Made by a program: the position numbers and the translations under genes. Shown here in pieces: positions 52,861 to 64,000 of a stretch of DNA of 64,000 nucleotides. Origin of the DNA: Drosophila pseudoobscura (lineage: Eukaryota > Arthropoda > Insecta > Diptera > Drosophilidae); NCBI RefSeq assembly GCF_009870125.1, contig NC_046683.1, positions 13,091,001 to 13,155,000 on the forward strand. The letters run 5' to 3'. Position 1 is the stretch's first letter. Each line of letters opens with the position of its first letter. The notes beneath the pieces are model-generated. The model was not told the origin of the DNA. It saw only the letters and a list, made by a program, of their open reading frames with translations, and made no database searches.

Positions 52861-54281
52861 CATAAGAAAACACATTTTCCACTTTCTCGAAGATCCCCAA
52901 TTTGTCGGAACGAAAACGATTAACAGGCTGCTGTTCAGGCGCACAAAAGTGCTGTAAAGCGCAAAACACAGGGTTGCTTCGGTTATAGCATCAGCTGTTT
53001 GTGCCTTTCGAAGCGGAAGCTGCTTTTCGAAGTGGAATATTTCGCCCGTGGAAAGCCCCGAAGGGAATTTGGGAAAGAGAAAGAAGGGAAAGATATCACC
53101 CTGGCTTTCCCTCAATCAGCTGTCAAAAGTCTCTTCATCGCCCACGGGCACTTGGGAACAACTTTTGCTGGGCCGATTGCTGGGACATTCGATTCTCAGG
53201 AGCAAGAATTCCCTCGATAAGGCCCTGTGGATCGAAGAAACGCTCGGCACTCGCTTGGAACTCGAGCCATCAGAAGGGGCACTGGCTGAAGGGCACACAG
53301 GCGCCTCCTCTGCTGGAGTTGTGGCCACGAGGCAGAGGAGGGAGCCAGGGATCCTGTTTAAATTCCTCCAAGCCTCCGGATGGGACTGCCCTCCACTGAT
53401 GATGATCCCCTTTTTCCAGAAGGTGGATATGTGTGCATATCGCTTATAAATAATATCACATTCAAGGACAATAGTGCTCGAGAGTCCTTGTCCGAATGCG
53501 ATACACCCTCGCAGGGGGCGGGGGGGTGGATTTAATGGAATGTGGGCGAACACATTCCCAATGAGCATCAATTGAAACGCTGCCGCCTCGCATAATTGCG
53601 ATTGAAATGCGATTTAAAACTGCCGCAAAAGTACGAGCTTCAAAAAAAAATATTCAAGCTAATTAGGGTTAATGCGTGGCCAGAGAGGGGTTAAGGGGGG
53701 GTGGGCAAGGGTGGTGGGGGAGTGCTTTAAGCTGCTGGCAGTTATTCAATATTCCATTTCATTCCATGGTTGCATGCATCAAATCGAGCCCACAGGACGA
53801 GTGGCTGGGGGGGGCAGGGGGGGGGAGGGGTGTTGCAGGTGGCAAAAGAAATTTTCAATTAAAAAAATTGATACCATTAATTAAAAAGTCAAAGCGCCAG
53901 AGTGTAGAGTAAATGAAGCTACAAATGCCACACACACAGACACACACACACACACACAGACACACACACGCACACGCACTCGCTCTCTCCCTCTCTGAAG
54001 ATTTGCATGAGAGCACAAAGTGCGAACAGAATAGCCAAAAGAAAGGGAAAGCAGGCGGCCAGAAAGGCAGGGAAAAGCGCGTTGCACCACCCAAGAGGCA
54101 CACGCACACGCACCGAGATACAGGCTACGTGTTTGGGGTTGAGGTGGCCCTAGAATTGAACCCATAAATGAACAGAAACAGAACATTGAATGCCCTGTCG
54201 TTTGTTGTCAAAAGGCAGAGCCAGAGGCAGTGCCAGAGGCTAGAATTTAAGTTGTGATTTAGCACAGAGAATACTCGAAAG
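52861..54281. other. No gene seen
   Basis: Overlapping open frames on both strands at 53.0-53.57 kb have no shared protein features. G-rich runs lie at 53691-53725 and 53806-53832, and a CA microsatellite at 53931-53975. Confidence 0.45.
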
Positions 54282-54701
54282 ATGACGTCCATGCGTGCCA
54301 TTATTCTGGCGGTCTTTCTGCTCAAAGTCATTGGCCTGACATATTTCCAGCCCGAATGGTCGCCCGCACCACTTTGGGCCCGCCATTTGGTGTTCGGGGT
54401 CACCACGGTGCGGATCTCGAAAATCGACGTCTGTCCGCCCCGCTGCCGTTTGACAGGTGTCATGAAGTTCCTTGTGGAGACCATCGTGGTCCTTGCCCTG
54501 CTGGAGGTACTGCCCAACGGGGTCTGGTGGCGCTTTGAGCCCCTGATCCACCGGTACATCCGTACCGTGTGCTTCGACCTGGGCATGGATCTCCAACAAT
54601 ACTTAGAGGCTGAGTATTGGCTCCTGGGCTGGGTCACCACCACAGTGGCCTTGATGATGTCCTGCATTGTGATCGCTACGCTGAAATGGATCCAGCAGTG
54701 A
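54282..54701 (+). CDS. Unidentified 139-residue membrane protein, intronless
   Basis: ATG 54282 (or the second Met at 54291) to TGA 54701. Three hydrophobic segments: residues about 5-21 (RAIILAVFLLKVIGLTYF, possibly a signal anchor), 60-77 (LVETIVVLALLEVLPNGVWW) and 113-135 (WLLGWVTTTVALMMSCIVIATL). Between them is a polar part with KIDVCPPRCR and a loop RFEPLIHRYIRTVCFDLGMD. The G/C-rich third positions (GTG, CTG, ATC, CTC) look like genuine fly coding use and contrast with the AT-rich flanks. AATAAA at 54713-54718 lies 12 bases after the stop, giving a very short 3' UTR. I do not recognise a family. Probably a lineage-restricted, perhaps testis-expressed gene (inference). Confidence 0.6.
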   Translation: MTSMRAIILAVFLLKVIGLTYFQPEWSPAPLWARHLVFGVTTVRISKIDVCPPRCRLTGVMKFLVETIVVLALLEVLPNGVWWRFEPLIHRYIRTVCFDLGMDLQQYLEAEYWLLGWVTTTVALMMSCIVIATLKWIQQ

Positions 54702-55130
54702 GTTTTTAATTAAATAAATTATGTTTTACTGTGTTTCATGGTACCTTTATTCCCTTTTTGGGCCATCCGAAGATCAGCTGAGTCCTGAGTTGGTCCCAAG
54801 ACTCCAGCAACAAGAGGCACGACCTATATAAAATGGATTTTAAGACATGGATTGGGCACAGAGCACATATTCTTCTACAGCGTATCATTTCTACCCGATA
54901 GCCTGGTCTGGTGCTTGTTATTCCATTACGGATCGAATACACTTGATAAGCTATTAAAGGAATACATAAAATATTAATAATAAGTGTGGGGGTCAGGGGT
55001 CAAGCCACAAGAAACTTGTAGAAATTGTTGGAGCTCTAAGGGAGACGTCGGGGCTGGCCGGGGAATATTTTAATGGAAGCCACTCTGTGAATATATTTTA
55101 AACGGCAACCAAAAAAGGTTTTTTTTTATC
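54702..55130. other. No gene seen
   Basis: Begins with the 3' end of the 139-residue gene; otherwise non-repetitive with no coding frame. Confidence 0.5.
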
Positions 55131-55640
55131 GAAAATATTAATTTAAAAAAAATGTATTGAAAGTTTTAAGGTTATTTTTCGGTGACAATAAATATTTTCA
55201 TTAATAAAAATTAATAAAAGTAAATACCTATATAAAATAAGTATTAAAAAAACTAAATATTTAAATCAATAAAAACTAAAATTAAATATTGAAATCAATA
55301 AAAATGTTTAACAAATTGAATATAAAAATAATTCAAAATAATTAAAAATTAAAAAAAAACTAAATATTGAAATTAATAAAAATTACAAATTGAAATCAAT
55401 CAAAATTAATAAAATTAAAAATTGAAATCAATAAAAATGTTTAACAAATTTAATATAAAATTAATTCAAAATATATAAAAATAAAAAAAAAACTAAATAT
55501 TGAAATTAATAAAAATTAAAAATTGAATTCAATAAAAATTACTCAAATAAAAAATTGAAATCAATAAAAATGTTTAACAAATTTAATATAAAAATAATTC
55601 AAAATAATTAAAAATTAAAAAATATTATATTTATGTATGT
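55130..55640. repeat. AT-rich tandem repeat
   Basis: Copies of AAATTGAAATCAATAAAAAT followed by GTTTAACAAATTTAATATAA and AATAATTCAAAATAATTAAA near 55288, 55418 and 55553 (about 130 bp apart), with partial copies between. Confidence 0.7.
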
Positions 55641-55852
55641 TTATATTGCTGTGTCAGCGAGGTCGAAGGTGGAGGTTATATAGTATTAAAACATAAAATT
55701 GTAATTAAAATAATAATAATAATATTAATAATACAAATATTAGTATAAGGATTAGTATAAGGAATTAGTATTAGTATTAGTATAAGGAAACCATTCAACT
55801 ATGTGAACTCCATAAAGTGGAAATACTGTCGCAAAAAATACATGCGAAAATC

Positions 55853-56251
55853 ATGGAGATCGACGCGGGATCATCGAGGGAAGGAAGTCGTGTCCGGAGA
55901 TATCCCATTCCCATAAAATACCATAAAAATACCTACCCTAAAAGGTCATGGGGATTTCCCCGCAGGAAATATGGTAAAAAACTGGATTCCGAGCAGTCGC
56001 CCGACCCTGCGGACATTTTGTATTCCATCGGCGGCTTGTGGCGCCTCTGCTTTTGCCTGTTTGTTGTAGGAATTTTCCTAATTTACAACTCAGTGCAGCA
56101 GCAAAGACGGAGCGTGGAAACAGACCCGAGAATCAAAGCCTTGCCCCACCGCCCGCCAACGCCCCCCAACGCCCACCGACCGACCCTCGACGAGGAGCTT
56201 TCTGGGGGCGAAGGGGCCCGAAAAACGTTGCTTCGCTTCGCTTTGTTCTAA
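55853..56251 (+). CDS. Possible small membrane protein, unidentified
   Basis: ATG 55853 to TAA 56251, 132 codons. A basic N-terminal half (RVRRYPIPIKYHKN, RSWGFPRRKYGKK) is followed by one strong membrane segment (LWRLCFCLFVVGIFLIYNSV, residues about 63-82) and a Pro-rich tail. TATAAGG at about 55783 precedes it. The tail looks like chance reading of GC-rich non-coding DNA, so the frame may be fortuitous. Confidence 0.2.
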   Translation: MEIDAGSSREGSRVRRYPIPIKYHKNTYPKRSWGFPRRKYGKKLDSEQSPDPADILYSIGGLWRLCFCLFVVGIFLIYNSVQQQRRSVETDPRIKALPHRPPTPPNAHRPTLDEELSGGEGARKTLLRFALF

Positions 56252-57029
56252 TTGAAAACGAAAATGTAATTAGTTCTCGCCTACAAACGACAATGTCGGA
56301 GGCGCCTCAGACGCGGCGCTTCAAACGAAACGAAAAACGCACGCAAATGTCGCAAAGTTTGTTTAAAAATTACCAAGGCAGCGGAAAGAAGAAGGCAAAG
56401 GGGGAGGGGCTCGAGGGGGCGTTGGGTCTGTGGCAACAATTAGCAGCAAACAGCTCAAGGAATCGGCGATGGGAGCTTATTAGAAAGACGACTCCACTAA
56501 CAACACGCCCCCACCGCCCACCGCCCACCGACCTCTCTCTCCGCTTGGGCCTCTCTTTTAGTATACTTTATGCATATGCTGGCAAACATTTGCCAAGGCT
56601 TGAGCCGCGAAGCCAACAAAGCCCACTGCCAAGAGTGTCGCGTGGGGGGGGGGGGGGGGCATGTGGCAGGGATCGGAGCGGATTTGGAGCGGAAAGACAG
56701 ACAGAGAAGTCGGACGAGTGCCAGGCAAAAGACTCGGGGATCATGCTTAAAGCACTTCCCGTAGTATCCACCCATTGTGGGGTGGCAACCCCGTCAAAAT
56801 GGTTTGTCAACTCTGGCGCTAATCAGAGAGCAGAAGCAGCGTGTAAAACTGCTAATGGAAATGGCGTGTTTTTTGGTTTTAATCAAAATTAAACAAAGAA
56901 AATCACCTGAATAAACGCCTAAACCCAAACAAGGGGCGGCTAAAAGCTTTAAAACAATTGGAAATATATTTAATAATTAAATTCAATTGTTTTCTAAACC
57001 AAAAAAACCAAAAACTATGGCCTTTATAA
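56252..57029. other. No gene seen
   Basis: A 16-base poly-G run at 56644-56659. A TATGCATATGC motif lies at 56569. Open frames overlap on both strands without coding signal. Confidence 0.5.
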
Positions 57030-57340
57030 TTTTAAAGATACGAGAATCGTAGAGACTGGAAGGCACAACACGAAATGGCAGGCTCTTAATCGTTCCTCGT
57101 TCCACACTCTTCCTCGTGCAGTGGAGGAGAGCAGCCGCCTGGCATCCAGCATTTTAAGGATACAAGAAAATCCAAATAGCAGAATCGCAGCGACATGTCC
57201 ATCAAAACGGATCATAATTAAAGCTGGAATGAAATTGAAATGAAATTGCAGGCACTTAATCGTTCTCCCTCTGTCGCACACACTCTTCCTCGTGCAATGT
57301 GCGCGCCTCATGGCGGAGGAGAGCGGGACAACGGGACAGC
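57030..57340. mobile_element. Diverged DINE-1-like fragment with internal duplication
   Basis: GGATACAAGAAAATCCAAAT...GCAGAATCGCAG (57160-57192) matches the order of the element at 47842-47868 (CGATACGAGAAAACCAAGAA). A module containing GCAGGCACTTAATCGTTCTC...ACACTCTTCCTCGTGCA occurs twice (57077-57120 and 57249-57296). Ends not resolved. Confidence 0.4.
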
Positions 57341-60000
57341 CGCCGCTTGGGTAATTGCTTTGATCTGGCAACGTCGCTTATTGCCAGGGCCATGCTCATC
57401 TCTCCCCGCATTTCCTAGAAAAATTACTCCCGCTGAAGAAGCCAAAGAAGTGATAGAAAACTTCCCCCAAGGCTCGATATATCTTCAGGGTACAGTCTTA
57501 AAAAAACCCTTGAAAGGTCTTAGAATGGTCTTGTTCTGAGTATGAGGCTGGAATGCAAAAGTGTGGCTACATTTGGAGCAATTACATGCATATATCCATC
57601 ATTGAGCAGTGCTTAAAGCCCGCTCGAAATACTTAGTAATGTGCCATTAAATATGTGTGTGCGTATGATCTAGAATGGGGGTGGCAGGAGCCGCGCCGAG
57701 TGGCTGGGGAGGTCATAATTGGTCAGTAGGCGGCAGAATCAGCCTAGCGACTTGGCGGCTTTTGTGGGGCTTGCGCGTTGCACGTTGCACATTGAACGGA
57801 CGCGCTGGCAATTAGCAGAGAATATCAATTGGCGGACGGCGAGGTCCAATTTTGTGTCTGCCACTGTGAGCCCAGTGCCCCGATGCCTGCCCCATGCCTG
57901 CCCCATGCTGGTGGCATAATTATGCTATAGGAATCTGAAGAGTCCGTGGAAATACAATTGCAACAAGCCGGTGGGCCGCAGGAGCCCCTGACCTCGTGCC
58001 TCTTGCCATGGGCTATCGTTTTGCTTGGCGAATGGCGAATGGGGCGTGGCATGTCCTGGTCAACGCCACTGACCGCAGGACGCGCCGCTGCGTAAATGTT
58101 ACAGCAATGAGCGGTTTTACAGTTGAGTGAATTAATCTGCGCCCGCCCCACCGCCCCCCCATCGCACACACACAGACACTTACATATGCAGGGGCATGCC
58201 CCCCCCCCGTTGCACAGTGGAAAAAACAGGCAAAATTCCGATTGAATTTCTCGCATTTAAAGTGTGGTTTTTTAAGCCTTTTTTGTGTAATTAATTTTCA
58301 ATAGAACTAATCCATTGTGCCACTTAGTGGCACGCCCCGAAAGGGAAGGCAAGGCCAGCTGCAGCCCCTGATTGCGATGCATCACAGCCAAGATCAAAGG
58401 GGTTAGATGGCTGAAAAGAAAAGCTCAAATGCTCATTGAAAAGCAATGCTGCAACTGCAACTCGAAGAGCAAAAACTCGAAGAACAGCAAGTGCCTGAAG
58501 ATCCCAAAACGAGATTAAGGTGCATCGAGGGGCCATGGGGCAAAAGCCCACAAAGAGCAGCCAAGATCATGGCCCAGATTAATGTGGGGGCCCCGGGGAA
58601 AAAGCACTGCCACTGGCAGCTGTTTGTCGGAGATTGAGGCATTCGTTGGAGATACAAATAAATATATTTTCCCCAAGGGTTCAACACTCGCTAGTTCTCC
58701 TGAATGAAAAGCCATAATCTTTGGCTTGATCTAGCATTTAATTTATTTTTAAAGAGGTTTAATGTGGGTTTCTCTCCCCACAAATCACTTGCACAACTTT
58801 GTTGTCTTTTAAGAGTGTCATTGAGGGTATACTTTCATCTAGAACCACAAAAATACCAAACAAAATACCGCAAAAATTATCTTTTGGCTTTTAGATCAAA
58901 GCTAATGAAATTATATTATTATATTTATTATTATTTATTATTATTATTATTTATTATTATTATATTATAATATCGGGCATAAAAAGTATATTGGAAATGC
59001 TTGCTTTTTTATTGACTTTTAATTCTGTTGACCCCAAATGGAGGAGGGGAAAAAAGAACTGATTGACGCCTTCGTCTGAGAAGGCCTTCGACTTCTTCGG
59101 CCTTGGGGACGCTCAGCAGTCGGTCCCAAGAAGGAAAACAAAATAGAAGACCAACCTTTTCATCGATCTTTTGGGTGTACTTTCTCCCATTCGCCTTTCT
59201 TCGTGTGCACACATTCGGCGGCGACCAATTATCATGTTTCAATTTGCATTTGTAAGCACTGCAGTTGGATGGAGGCTCAGCTCGGGCTTCGCCATCGCCA
59301 TCGCCTGCTTTTGGGGTATTTGCCATTTATTGCAAATGGCCGACGCCACTTCTCTTCTCTCCCATTCTGCCTTCTGCCATTCTGCCATCCGCTCTTCTGG
59401 ACATATACACCGAAAATGGCGTCATTTCCGCACCTGACGCGCTTTACAAATCAACGCAAATTTCTCAAAAACGTTTGCGGACTGCCACCCACACAACAAA
59501 AAAAACTCCACAAAAAAAAGGAAACCGATTTTCCAATATTTCGACTATGGGAATACCCGGTAGTTGCGTTTTTTCTCTCTAGAATGCGAGCACAAATTTT
59601 TAAGGCAGGAATTGGGCCTAGGTGTTCTTGGGGCACATTTAAAAGATTGTTTTCATATTTTTGCTGTGATATTTAAATACATTAAAAATTAAGGAAAAAA
59701 AACCTTTAGAGCCCCAATTTTTATTTTTTCTATTCAAGAATTGAATCTTAAATATTAATATTTTTATTTTGATTAAAAAAAAATATAACATTTTTTATTT
59801 TTTTTATTTTGATTAAAAAAAAATATAACAGGTTTTTATTTTTTTTATTTTTATTTTGATTAAAAAAAAAAAAGTTTCCTCTAGAAAATGCACTGCATTT
59901 GCTTTTTGTTTTTTTAATTTTTAAAGTTTTTTGGGTTTTTTTAATTTTATTTAAAAAAAAAAAAATAATTGTTTTAATTTTTTTTTTTTTCTTGTTTAGT
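57341..60000. other. No gene seen
   Basis: Contains a 10-base poly-C at 58199-58208, an ATTATTATT tract at 58912-58970, and from 59690 to 60000 a T-rich segment with three copies of TTTTTATTTTGATTAAAAAA. No coding frame with support. Confidence 0.5.
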
Positions 60001-60112
60001 TTCTAAAATGTATATATTTTCAGCTTGTATTAATTTTGTTGCTATGAATTTTCTTTATAATACAGATCGATAGACGAGTACACTTATAGCCTGATGTCAT
60101 GACGAGTCTAGG

Positions 60113-60186
60113 AGCCCCTTCTTCCCCCTTCTTCCCCCTTCTTCCCCCTTCTTCCCCCCTTCTTCCCCCTTCTTCCCCCTCTTTCC
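60113..60186. repeat. CTTCTTCCCC polypyrimidine array
   Basis: About seven tandem 10-bp units of CTTCTTCCCC (with a length slip near 60155) on the plus strand form a 70-bp purine/pyrimidine strand-biased tract able to form triplex (H-) DNA. It is part of several spurious open frames. Confidence 0.75.
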
Positions 60187-62340
60187 GCCCGTTTCTGATG
60201 CATAAACGAGTGGAATACGCGTATACCCTGTTGTTTGTCTTCCATAAACAGCAGCGCCGTTGGCCTAAATCCGAATATCCATACGAATATAATATACCCC
60301 TTGTGCTGGCACTCGGGCATTGTGTGTTTTGGCTGATTTGTTGTTGCCGTTGCAACATTATTATTGTTGCTGTTTCGTTTAGCATTTTGGCGGCGTTGTT
60401 TGCTGCCCCAGCTCCAGCCCCAGCCCCAACCCGAGCCCCTGGCCGCTGCTCCTCCATGCTATTGTGGTTTGTTATTGGCCGTTGATAAAATCATCAATAA
60501 ATTAAAAATGAAACTAGGCTCTCGGCAATCGACGGCAGAGCCGCCCACTCCCCGCGGGCCACGCCCCCTGTCACTCACTCAGCCATAACATCCGCTGGCA
60601 GTTAAATGCCAGGACGTTGGCGGCGTCTGTGGCCGGCGCCTGTGTGTATGCAATGGCATTTTTATTTCTATTTGCCAGCAGCCAGCCATCGGAGTCCTGC
60701 CCCAAAACGGTGGGCTTTGGCCACCAGCAGGCCTCGGCTCTGGGTGGACTCTGCTTGCGGGGAGAGGGTATTCCCATGGTCGGTTCGGCTTGGAGCGGCT
60801 CGCACCGAAAATTGTCTTTGTTTGCTCACAAATTCCCCGCATGCGTGCGTGTGTACCTGATGTCCCTGCTTTGTGGCAGCAGCAACGGGGGCAACAATGC
60901 ACGGACAGAGCACGGAAACACCACAATGGAGAGTTTTGCATAACGCATTAGAGATGCAACTGGAGAGGAGGAGCCCCCCCCTGCCACTCGCCACTCGCCG
61001 GCTTCTGCCTTTGGCACATCATAAAAATCCAAATAATAATGACAGCCAGACGGATTTGTTGAATTTTGATTATTTTATAATCACCCAAGAGGGGAGGGAC
61101 GGGGCGGTGGGAGGGGAAATAGTTTGGGCTCCCAATTATCGAAGGATCTACGGAAAAGCTGCTTTTTGTGGCAAGATGTGGCATTTTTCAGGGGCTTTCT
61201 TTTGTTCCCCCAAGGGGGAAAGCCCATAATTGAATGTGTGGGGGTGGGGGGAGGGGGGATGGGCCGTCATCTGATTGATTCCACAATGAAAATGCCATAC
61301 AATACGCATTCATTCGCTCTCACAAAATGGCAAATAGCTATTTTGCATCTTTTGTGTGTTCGATTGGCCGATTGTGGCAGGTTGTGGCAGGTTGTGTAAT
61401 TGTAGCTAATGCTCGACAATGTCCGAATAATGCATACTGCAGACCACTCCCCCCCCCCCCCCCCCCCCCCCCTCTCCCACCCCCCTGCCCAGAGGAGACG
61501 ATTTAATCCGACTAGAAATCGAAACAGAACAAAAGATGCCCCAACAATGGGGGTTTTTTTTGGGAAGCACCCCCCCAAGACCCAGAAAAACAATCTCCAA
61601 TGTGCCACAAAATGGGAATTGGCATATTTATGCCCATTAAATATGTATCCATCATTTGTGGCGATAATTTGTGCGCCTTAAAAGGAAATTAATTAGTTTT
61701 TAATTAAAGAATGGAAGGTTGATTCAATTAAATTTTGTGCCATTTTGACTAAGTAAATCTTTAAGTAATCGCCGGCAATTGGTGGCATTTCCCCCCCCCC
61801 CCCCCCCCTGTTTGGAGCCCCTTGTGTTTGGACGGTGTTGGACAATGCAGGAATTGTTGGCCTAGTTTCGAGCAAGTGCCTGCTGCCATTGCGTTGCTGT
61901 TTAATCAAAACCCGAACGAAACGCAATTAAATGTGCGCATCGTCACGTCACGTCGCCTCGTCCAGTTGCCACTTGGGGAGAGGCAATCCAAGACAATGGC
62001 CAGAGCCCCTCCAGAGCCGCTCCAGAGCCCCTCCAGAGCCCCTCCAGAGCCCCTCCTCGAAATGTAGCACTAATGAGGCACACGCCACACACACACACAC
62101 TCGTAGAGCTGCAGCCGCCTGCACAATTGTCAACAGCAAAACAATATACAAATAAATTGTATTTTATTTCACTTAAGTTGGAAAAGCAGCCACGTCGAGC
62201 CACGTCTTTTGGCAGCTACAGCAGCCAGACAGCCAGACTGAAGGGATATATCCGATAACACAGATACCCCCTAGACAGACACTCCCTCAACCGATTCAGC
62301 AGAGTGTTCATCAAGAGTTCTTGAGAGGCCAAGAAGAAAA
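60187..62340. other. No gene seen; poly-C tracts
   Basis: Poly-C of 24 bases (61449-61472) and 18 bases (61791-61808), and a CCTCCAGAGCCC dodecamer array at 62008-62055. Open frames at 60.6-61.6 kb overlap on both strands and show no protein family signal. Confidence 0.5.
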
Positions 62341-63300
62341 TCACAATAATTTAAAAAAAAAATATTGAGAGCACAACAAAATATTGATAAAAATATTCTA
62401 ATAATAATAAATATAAAAAAAATAGAATATATATAATATAATATATATATAATTATATAATAATATTATATAAAAAATATAAAAAAAAAACTAAAAATTT
62501 AAAATATTTTTAATTATAATTAAAATATATAACAATAAAACATGAACGTAAAAATACTAATAACAAATTTAATACAAAAAATTAATTATTAATAATAAAA
62601 AACAACAAAAACTAGATATATTACAATAAAACGTAAAAATAATAATAATAAATAAAATAAACAAATAAATTACAATCGATATAATACAAAAATAAATCAC
62701 AATAGATAAAAAAAAAAATTACAAAAAAATATAATAAAAAAAATACAATAAAATTAATAACAAACAACAAAAACTATATTACAATAAAACGTAAAAATAA
62801 TAATAATACAAATAAATAAAAAAATTAATTTCAATCGATATAATACAAAAACAAATCACAATAAATATAATAAAAAAAGAAATTAAAAAAAAATATAATA
62901 AAAAAAATACAATAAAATTAATAAAAAACAACAAAAACTAGATATATTACAATAAAACGTAAAAAAAATAATAATAAATATAATACAAAAATAAATTACA
63001 ATTGATATAATACAAAAATAAATCACAATAAATATAATAAAAAAAAAATAAATTACAAAAAATAATAATATAATATAAAAAAAATACAATAAAATTAATA
63101 ACAAAAACTTCCAATAAAACGTTAAAATAATAATATATATAAAAAAAATTAAAAAAATGGCAATACAAATTTTTGTTTCAAAAATAAATATGCCAAATTA
63201 TAAAAATTTAATTAAAATATATGAAATTATGTTTAATGAATAATATTAATATTATATTTATTAATTGTAACCTTTTTTTGAACAAAATTTAATAAAAATT
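62340..63300. repeat. AT-rich tandem repeat island
   Basis: Repeated ACAAAAACTA(GATATA)TTACAATAAA followed by ACGTAAAAATAATAATAA near 62607, 62768, 62931 and 63101 (about 160-170 bp period), with ATTACAAT(C/T)GATATAATACA between. At least three near-complete copies and one shorter copy. Confidence 0.75.
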
Positions 63301-63678
63301 GTAGTGAAAAATATTTTACGACAGAAGTGGAAAAACAAAAGAATGAAAAGCTTTCAAACATCCAAAAATTTGTAAACGTTTTACCAAAAATACAATCAGC
63401 TCTGATTTATTGCCAGAGAGTGTGTATTTTGCTATGGGATTCTGGATAGCGGCTGAGAAGCCACGAGGCAGACGAAGTATAGATGAAAAGGGGAGGCCAT
63501 AGAACAGATTTTTGGTTACATTTACTTCTGCAAGTCGCATAGACTCCTGTTGGCTCGTATGACAACGAAACCCAAAAAAACGAAACGAAACGAAGACATT
63601 GCCAGGCTCAGGCCCAGGCCCAGGCCCAGGCGTCCAGGTAACCATCGGCACTGACAATGCCACGTCGTCGTCGCCCCA

Positions 63679-63712
<34 letters not shown>

Positions 63713-64000
63713 AGTTGCATTTCGTGGCTGTTGCATTAAAACAATGGAGGCGGCCAGAACAATGCCAGAAAGACGGTGCAGCGGTGCCAGCAGCATTCAC
63801 AAAAGCCAAAGAAGAACAACGACAGCCCAATGTAGCCAGTCGCTTCTCGCATCGGGCACGCACTCGAAGGCATGGATGGTGGAGAACCCATTTAACAGAT
63901 TTCTCTTGAAGTGTACGAGTATGCGGGACTTTAATGCCTCGCTTCGGCTCGGAGATTTGCCCCAGGCGAGTGCAAAGAACAACTGACGAATATCATCCAT
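63301..64000. other. Right edge, no gene seen
   Basis: GGCCCA hexamers at 63608-63630 and a GTTGTC hexamer array at 63681-63712. Open frames on both strands at the edge lack splice or domain support. Confidence 0.4.

Noticed and set aside
53001..53571. Overlapping 130-150-codon frames on both strands
   Set aside because: All frames are moderately open because the DNA is GC-rich; no frame has consistent codon use, domain or splice signals.
60020..61000. Frames on both strands including a Gly-Arg-Lys repeat peptide and a hydrophobic peptide at 60617-60943
   Set aside because: Products of the CTTCTTCCCC array and GC-rich unique DNA; no start context, splice sites or recognisable family.
63657..64000. 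Right-edge frames (Val-run on plus, LVHFKRNLLNGF on minus)
   Set aside because: The Val run is the GTTGTC repeat read in frame; the minus frame is truncated by the edge and has no supporting signal.

Overview
The window is nuclear DNA of a Drosophila-type fly. Evidence: short GT-AG introns (57-75 bp) with fly-like splice sites, TATA/Initiator (TCAGT) promoters, abundant microsatellites, DINE-1-like interspersed DNA, and fly-style orthologues of NALCN (narrow abdomen, na) and tyrosine aminotransferase (Tat). The species cannot be fixed by eye. The gene set resembles the na (12E) region of the D. melanogaster X chromosome, so X-linked Muller element A is likely (inference).

Layout. (1) 1-2106: 3' part of a plus-strand gene encoding a low-complexity protein with a C-terminal membrane anchor, apparently with two alternative last exons. 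(2) 5171-8453: Tat with its core promoter, four coding exons. (3) 8823-9422 minus: a three-exon Plg-R(KT)-family membrane protein, convergent with Tat. (4) 11392-19771: na, fifteen coding exons, 2,236 residues, the sodium-leak channel with filter residues E/E/K/E. (5) 22580-33226: a huge secreted mucin-like gene, one ORF of 3,503 residues, about 94% of it 166 tandem copies of a 60-bp/20-residue Thr/Pro/Lys unit. (6) 33510-34468 minus: a two-exon secreted CAP/antigen-5-like protein, convergent with the mucin gene.

From 34.5 kb to the right edge the DNA is gene-poor and repeat-rich. Two possible non-coding first exons with strong donors at about 37.94 and 38.16 kb suggest the 5' end of a large plus-strand gene whose first intron may fill the rest (inference). 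Inside it lie two small gene candidates: a 78-residue acidic two-exon gene (43130-43431, minus) and a 139-residue intronless three-helix membrane protein (54282-54701, plus). Also present are DINE-1-like copies (about 47.56-48.24 and 57.03-57.34 kb), several AT-rich tandem-repeat islands, long poly-C/G tracts, a cluster of 11 GTTAAC palindromes (39762-40291) and a 700-bp block with about 18 TCGATTA motifs (42330-43030).

The genes do not form one pathway. Tat degrades tyrosine, na sets resting excitability and circadian output, and the mucin-like and CAP-like products are secreted. The most striking feature is the mucin array, with its nested higher-order duplications and a charge-altered 3' section.
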